From NCBI GenBank assembly GCA_024233875.1, contig JACKPB010000001.1:372001-436000 (forward strand): 64,000 bases of DNA, read 5' to 3'. The notes under the pieces are model-generated. The model made no database searches, was not told the origin of the DNA, and saw nothing but the letters and a program-made list of their open reading frames with translations. The position numbers and the translations under genes are program-made. The DNA is from Leptospiraceae bacterium (GTDB taxonomy: Bacteria; Spirochaetota; Leptospiria; Leptospirales; Leptospiraceae). Numbering within the stretch: position 1 is the first letter of the stretch; each line of letters opens with the position of its first letter. Shown one piece after another: positions 60,894 through 64,000 of the stretch.

Positions 60894-63137
60894 CTATTTT
60901 TTTAAGAGCATATCTTTCATGATAGCTCTAATTTTATTCGAACCAGAAATATTCATACAATTTTTTAAATCATCCAAATATTGCTTCAATAAAAATTTGA
61001 CGCCAGAAATTTCACCACCGACTGCATATATTGAAACGGGACGTCCTAAGAGTACAGAATCCGCACCGAGAGCAAGCATCTTGAAAACGTCCATTCCACT
61101 CCGAATTCCTCCATCCACCAAAATTGGCAATCGCCCTTTCAGACTATCTGCGATTCCGGGGAGCACTCTGGCAGTTCCGGGCATTTCATCCAAAACCCTA
61201 CCTCCATGATTTGAGACTACAATCGCTGAGGCTCCAATGTCTACTGCCATTTTTGCATCTTCTACAGTCATGATTCCTTTGAGAATAAAAGGTAAGTTTG
61301 TGAAAGATCTGATTCTCTGTAGTTCTTTCCAGGTTCGACTCGGTCCCTGTTGATTTTTTGGGATCATTGTCCGGAATTGGAATGCATCGATATCCATACC
61401 AACTGCAAAAATTCTCTGATTTTCGGATTCTTTGAGTCTTTCCCTGAGCAGACCTTCGTCTGCCCTGGGTTTGCAAATCAATATTCCTTCCCCATTATTT
61501 TCTTTGATAGCAGAAAGCATTTTTAAATACTTATCGGGAGTGGCACCATCTCCCAACCAGGCGAGAGAGCCTGTTTCCCTGAATGCCTGAAGTACAGTTA
61601 GTGCGTATTGATATTCATCAATCGCATTGTTCATATTCGTTGTCGCTCCCGTCATAGGAGCACCCATGATCGGATGGGATAGTTCTTTTCCCAGAAATTG
61701 GCAGTTCAGTTCCGGTGATACATTTTCCCGAATGTATCTCGGTAAAATTGTATATTCCATAAGCGCTTTGTGATTGTCCTGGAAGGTCTCCATTCTACCG
61801 ATTCCACCCATTCCCGGAACCCCGGAAGCACAATCGGATCCATCACAAACCTTACAAACCCAGCAAATCTCCTTACCGAATTTCTTTCTGGCTGTTTGAT
61901 GAATGGTCTTTTCATTTAGAGAGTAGTAGTCATCCGATTCAAACTTCAGAACTTCATTTACTTTTTTTATAGTGTCCTCAGCCAATTCTAGATTGTCTGC
62001 TGTTGCTATGATGTGACCGGATTTTTCAATATTATTGGTTGGGTCGCTGATGATATCTCCCACCTTACTACTCAGGAAGATTTCATTAACGTTTGGAATC
62101 TCTTTGGCCTCTTCGAGTCCTGTAATAGAAATCAACTTTCCGGGACTGGCGAGAATCGCTCTTTCTATACAGGTCTTTGACCATTTGGGTTCCAGGTTGT
62201 CGGGTTCTTCACCCAAAGCTATGAGAATTGCCGCTCTATTTAAAGATATCCCGGTTGAGAGAGGAAAGGTATAAGAGGACATGAAACCACCCGACAATCG
62301 GGCAGCTATCTCTCCAACCTTGACTCCGGTCGGGGTGATTTTGATGTCTCCTTTTCCGGCTCCGAGGTTGATTCCCAGGGCTTTCATACCGGCAAACATT
62401 ACTCTTTCGATTTCTTTTTGTGTTTCGATCGGAAGGGAAGTGGGCATATTGTGACCGACTTCTATAAAAAATGGCTCCCTTTCTATGAGGCGATCTGCTA
62501 TACCTGTAATACGGTAGTTTCCATTCCAGGTAAGTGCATCTACAGAAACTTCGGGGCCTTCCATGTACTCTTCGAGGATCATTTCTCCTGAGGGAGTGTA
62601 TTTTTTGGAGTGCTTGAAAGCTTGATGGAGTTCTTCTCTATTATTGACTTTGATGACTCCTCTTGCACCCATATTGTCGGCGGGCTTCATAACCAGAGGA
62701 AATTTTAAAAACTCGAGAGCATCTCTGGCATCCTGAATATTCCAAATCTCTGCAAAGTCTGGAATAGGGACACCGTGTTCTTTCAGACGTTTTCTCATCT
62801 TAATTTTATTTGATGCAGCTTCTGCGTCTACATATCGAATACCCGGGAGACCCAGAGAATTCGCAACAGCGGAAACCGTCATACTTGCATCTGTACCTGA
62901 GGTAATAACTGCATGGATCGGATTGGAGTTCGCAAATCTCTTGGCTTCCCTGACCATACCTTCAATGTCTTTTGTACTCATTATGATATGAAAATCAGAA
63001 ATCTTAAATCCCGGCGCATCCGGATTCATGTCTGCAACCACTGTCCTGAGTTTCATCTGACGGGCTGTTTCGATAATAGGGCATTGTAGAAGTCCACCGC
63101 CGATAATAAGGATCGTTTTACCTACGATATGTTTCAT
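60894..63137 (-). CDS. Fusion of an ATP-grasp ligase and an FMN-dependent alpha-hydroxy-acid oxidoreductase
   Basis: 747 residues. Residues 1-395 are an ATP-grasp protein (carbamoyl-phosphate-synthase/PurK-like): Rossmann start I-L-I-I-G-G-G, M-K-P-A-D-N-M-G-A-R-G, L-E-E-Y-M-E-G-P-E and G-E-I-A-A-R-L-S-G-G-F. Residues about 425-436 hold a four-Cys motif (C-x-x-C-x-x-C-x-x-x-x-C), and 425-747 resemble the FMN-binding lactate-oxidase/IPP-isomerase-type family: V-V-S-N-H-G-G-R-V-L-D (active His), D-G-G-I-R-S-G and L-G-A-D-S-V-L-L-G-R-P. The N part would ligate an amine or acid with ATP; the C part would oxidise a hydroxy acid. A joint substrate is unknown. Confidence 0.9.
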   Translation of the reverse strand: MKHIVGKTILIIGGGLLQCPIIETARQMKLRTVVADMNPDAPGFKISDFHIIMSTKDIEGMVREAKRFANSNPIHAVITSGTDASMTVSAVANSLGLPGIRYVDAEAASNKIKMRKRLKEHGVPIPDFAEIWNIQDARDALEFLKFPLVMKPADNMGARGVIKVNNREELHQAFKHSKKYTPSGEMILEEYMEGPEVSVDALTWNGNYRITGIADRLIEREPFFIEVGHNMPTSLPIETQKEIERVMFAGMKALGINLGAGKGDIKITPTGVKVGEIAARLSGGFMSSYTFPLSTGISLNRAAILIALGEEPDNLEPKWSKTCIERAILASPGKLISITGLEEAKEIPNVNEIFLSSKVGDIISDPTNNIEKSGHIIATADNLELAEDTIKKVNEVLKFESDDYYSLNEKTIHQTARKKFGKEICWVCKVCDGSDCASGVPGMGGIGRMETFQDNHKALMEYTILPRYIRENVSPELNCQFLGKELSHPIMGAPMTGATTNMNNAIDEYQYALTVLQAFRETGSLAWLGDGATPDKYLKMLSAIKENNGEGILICKPRADEGLLRERLKESENQRIFAVGMDIDAFQFRTMIPKNQQGPSRTWKELQRIRSFTNLPFILKGIMTVEDAKMAVDIGASAIVVSNHGGRVLDEMPGTARVLPGIADSLKGRLPILVDGGIRSGMDVFKMLALGADSVLLGRPVSIYAVGGEISGVKFLLKQYLDDLKNCMNISGSNKIRAIMKDMLLKK

Positions 63138-63200
63138 GAATTATTGTTCCTTGCTAACATCCAATCATCGAAAGGAAGAAGAATCAATCGAATCGGATAT

Positions 63201-63304
63201 TTTATAGTCATTTTCAAAAAGAATTGTGTATTTACTCTTAAATCAGAAATAATACAACTGCATACCATAACTAGAAGATTACTTCTCTGAGCCGGTATAT
63301 ACAG
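63201..63304 (-). repeat. Dispersed intergenic repeat, copy E
   Basis: On the minus strand: TATATACCGGCTCAGAGAAG, then TGGTATGCAGTTGTATTATT, TCTGATTTAAGAGTAAATAC and the core TTTTTGAAAATGACTATAAA. The core and the opening TATACCGG are shared with copies A and B. It lies between the mnmA and fusion genes. Confidence 0.78.
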
Positions 63305-63346
63305 TTTACTATCTTTCATATTTTTAAAATGAATTGATTTCTTTAC

Positions 63347-64000
63347 CTAATTGATTTGAGTAATGATTTCTCTTTTTACTTCAACAGTTCGAATGGAATA
63401 CTTTTGAACAATTCCCCCTGCAAGAATGTAATTTCGATCCATAGGATAGAGGACTGCGGATTGTCCCGGAGTTACACTCTGAACATTTTCTTTGGGGTAA
63501 ACTGTACAAAGATTATTCTGTATGACAACATGTGCAGAAATTGGCTTGTGTCGGTATCGAACCTGAACTCTACAATCCATTTCAAAGGATTCAGTAGGTT
63601 CGAGTCCCTGAAAATTAAGGTTTTCTATCTTAAATTCTTCGCAAAATGTTTCCCATTCTTCACCTAAAAATACGGTACCATCATCCTCAATCGATAGAAC
63701 GTAGAGAGGGGATTTCCAGGAAATTCCGAGTCCCTTTCTCTGTCCGATCGTAAAATTTTCCTTTCCACTGTGTTTTCCAATGATTCTGCCATTTTGTAGT
63801 TTGAAGAATCCGGGAGTGAATTGTACATCTTTTTTTGCCAGAAAGGTTCGGTAGTCATTTTCCGGAATGAAGCAAATTTCTTGAGATTCAGCCTTCTCAG
63901 CTACAGAAAGCCCAAATCTTCTGGCGTGTTCTCTAACTGTTGGTTTTTCCATGTCTCCGAGTGGAAAGATGGTGTTTTTTAAATTTTCCTGAGAAAGTCC
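63347..64000 (-). CDS. mnmA: tRNA-specific 2-thiouridylase MnmA, C-terminal part (5' end outside window)
   Basis: The frame stays open to the window edge, so the gene starts beyond base 64000; 217 residues are visible. The start of the visible part, L-S-Q-E-N-L-K-N-T-I-F-P-L-G-D, is the MnmA wording just before M-E-K-P-T-V-R. S-Q-E-I-C-F-I contains the second catalytic Cys. The C-terminal beta-barrel (I-G-Q-R-K-G-L-G-I, then Y-R-H-K-P) completes the fold. MnmA makes 2-thiouridine at the wobble base of tRNA Lys, Glu and Gln. Confidence 0.97.
   Translation of the reverse strand, partial: GLSQENLKNTIFPLGDMEKPTVREHARRFGLSVAEKAESQEICFIPENDYRTFLAKKDVQFTPGFFKLQNGRIIGKHSGKENFTIGQRKGLGISWKSPLYVLSIEDDGTVFLGEEWETFCEEFKIENLNFQGLEPTESFEMDCRVQVRYRHKPISAHVVIQNNLCTVYPKENVQSVTPGQSAVLYPMDRNYILAGGIVQKYSIRTVEVKREIITQIN

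Noticed and set aside
63134..63319. 61-residue ORF as an independent gene before the fusion gene
   Set aside because: It lies almost wholly in repeat copy E and shares frame with other decayed copies; kept as a repeat observation, not a gene.

Overview
This window is AT-rich (about 40% GC by eye) and densely coded. It looks like chromosomal core DNA of a spirochaete of the Leptospiraceae, most likely Leptospira or a close low-GC relative. The reasons are a Loa22-like OmpA lipoprotein, a PilZ-like protein of the DUF1577 type, spirochaetal-style lipoproteins, FliM, an alternative GlmU/GlmM pair, many PAS/GGDEF, STAS, PP2C and CHASE2-cyclase signalling proteins, and scattered single tRNA genes. 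The genus is inferred from gene content; no 16S gene is present.

Layout. 1-7.1 kb: end of a response regulator, a very large soluble protein resembling a degenerate alpha-2-macroglobulin, an RND efflux pump, and the Loa22-like lipoprotein. 7.2-8.5 kb: tRNA-Arg, PnuC and a small alarmone-hydrolase-like HD protein. 8.5-19.8 kb, mostly minus strand: a fliM run with a cyclophilin lipoprotein, msrB-argH, a STAS protein, a methylcrotonyl-CoA carboxylase-like carboxyltransferase, an alpha/beta hydrolase, and an alternative GlmU next to GlmM. 19.8-22.6 kb: tRNA-Val, rpsT, three unrecognised genes, then tRNA-Pro, tRNA-Arg and tRNA-His. 22.7-26.9 kb: a PAS-GGDEF protein and ftsQ-ftsA-ftsZ. 27-35.6 kb: small accessory genes, a catalase-like protein, tRNA(CAU), a DUF151 nuclease, a phasin-like protein, an MFS transporter and a PP2C phosphatase. 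35.7-46.8 kb, mostly minus strand: mutS-trpF, an M48 protease, an SH3 protein, a CHASE2-cyclase, a FadL-type porin, lgt and an M23 peptidase. 47-53.7 kb: pcnB, an exported protein, ssb and dnaE. 53.7-64 kb: a GAF protein, a second M23 protein, a sigma factor / anti-sigma-like / CHAT protease / cysteine-rich cluster, a second phasin-like protein, the DUF1577 protein, an ATP-grasp/FMN-oxidoreductase fusion and the 3' part of mnmA.

Two things stand out. First, 55.16-59.32 kb holds four tightly spaced same-strand genes: an ECF-like sigma factor with an unusual C-terminal extension, a protein with a possible Cys/His zinc site, a CHAT-domain cysteine protease with an intact-looking His/Cys dyad, and a cysteine-rich protein. 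This is a plausible proteolysis-controlled transcription module. Second, a family of about 100-bp imperfect repeats is spread through the intergenic gaps (good copies at 6444-6550, 28268-28370, 35637-35735, 38932-39025 and 63201-63304; weaker ones near 27405 and 31365). The copies lie on both strands, share a nearly invariant core, and read as a similar peptide in one frame. They look like a dispersed element or the remains of a small mobile or coding unit.

All calls come from reading the sequence and recalled family knowledge. No similarity search, folding program or HMM was run. Start codons were adjusted where a Shine-Dalgarno sequence or signal peptide argued for it.
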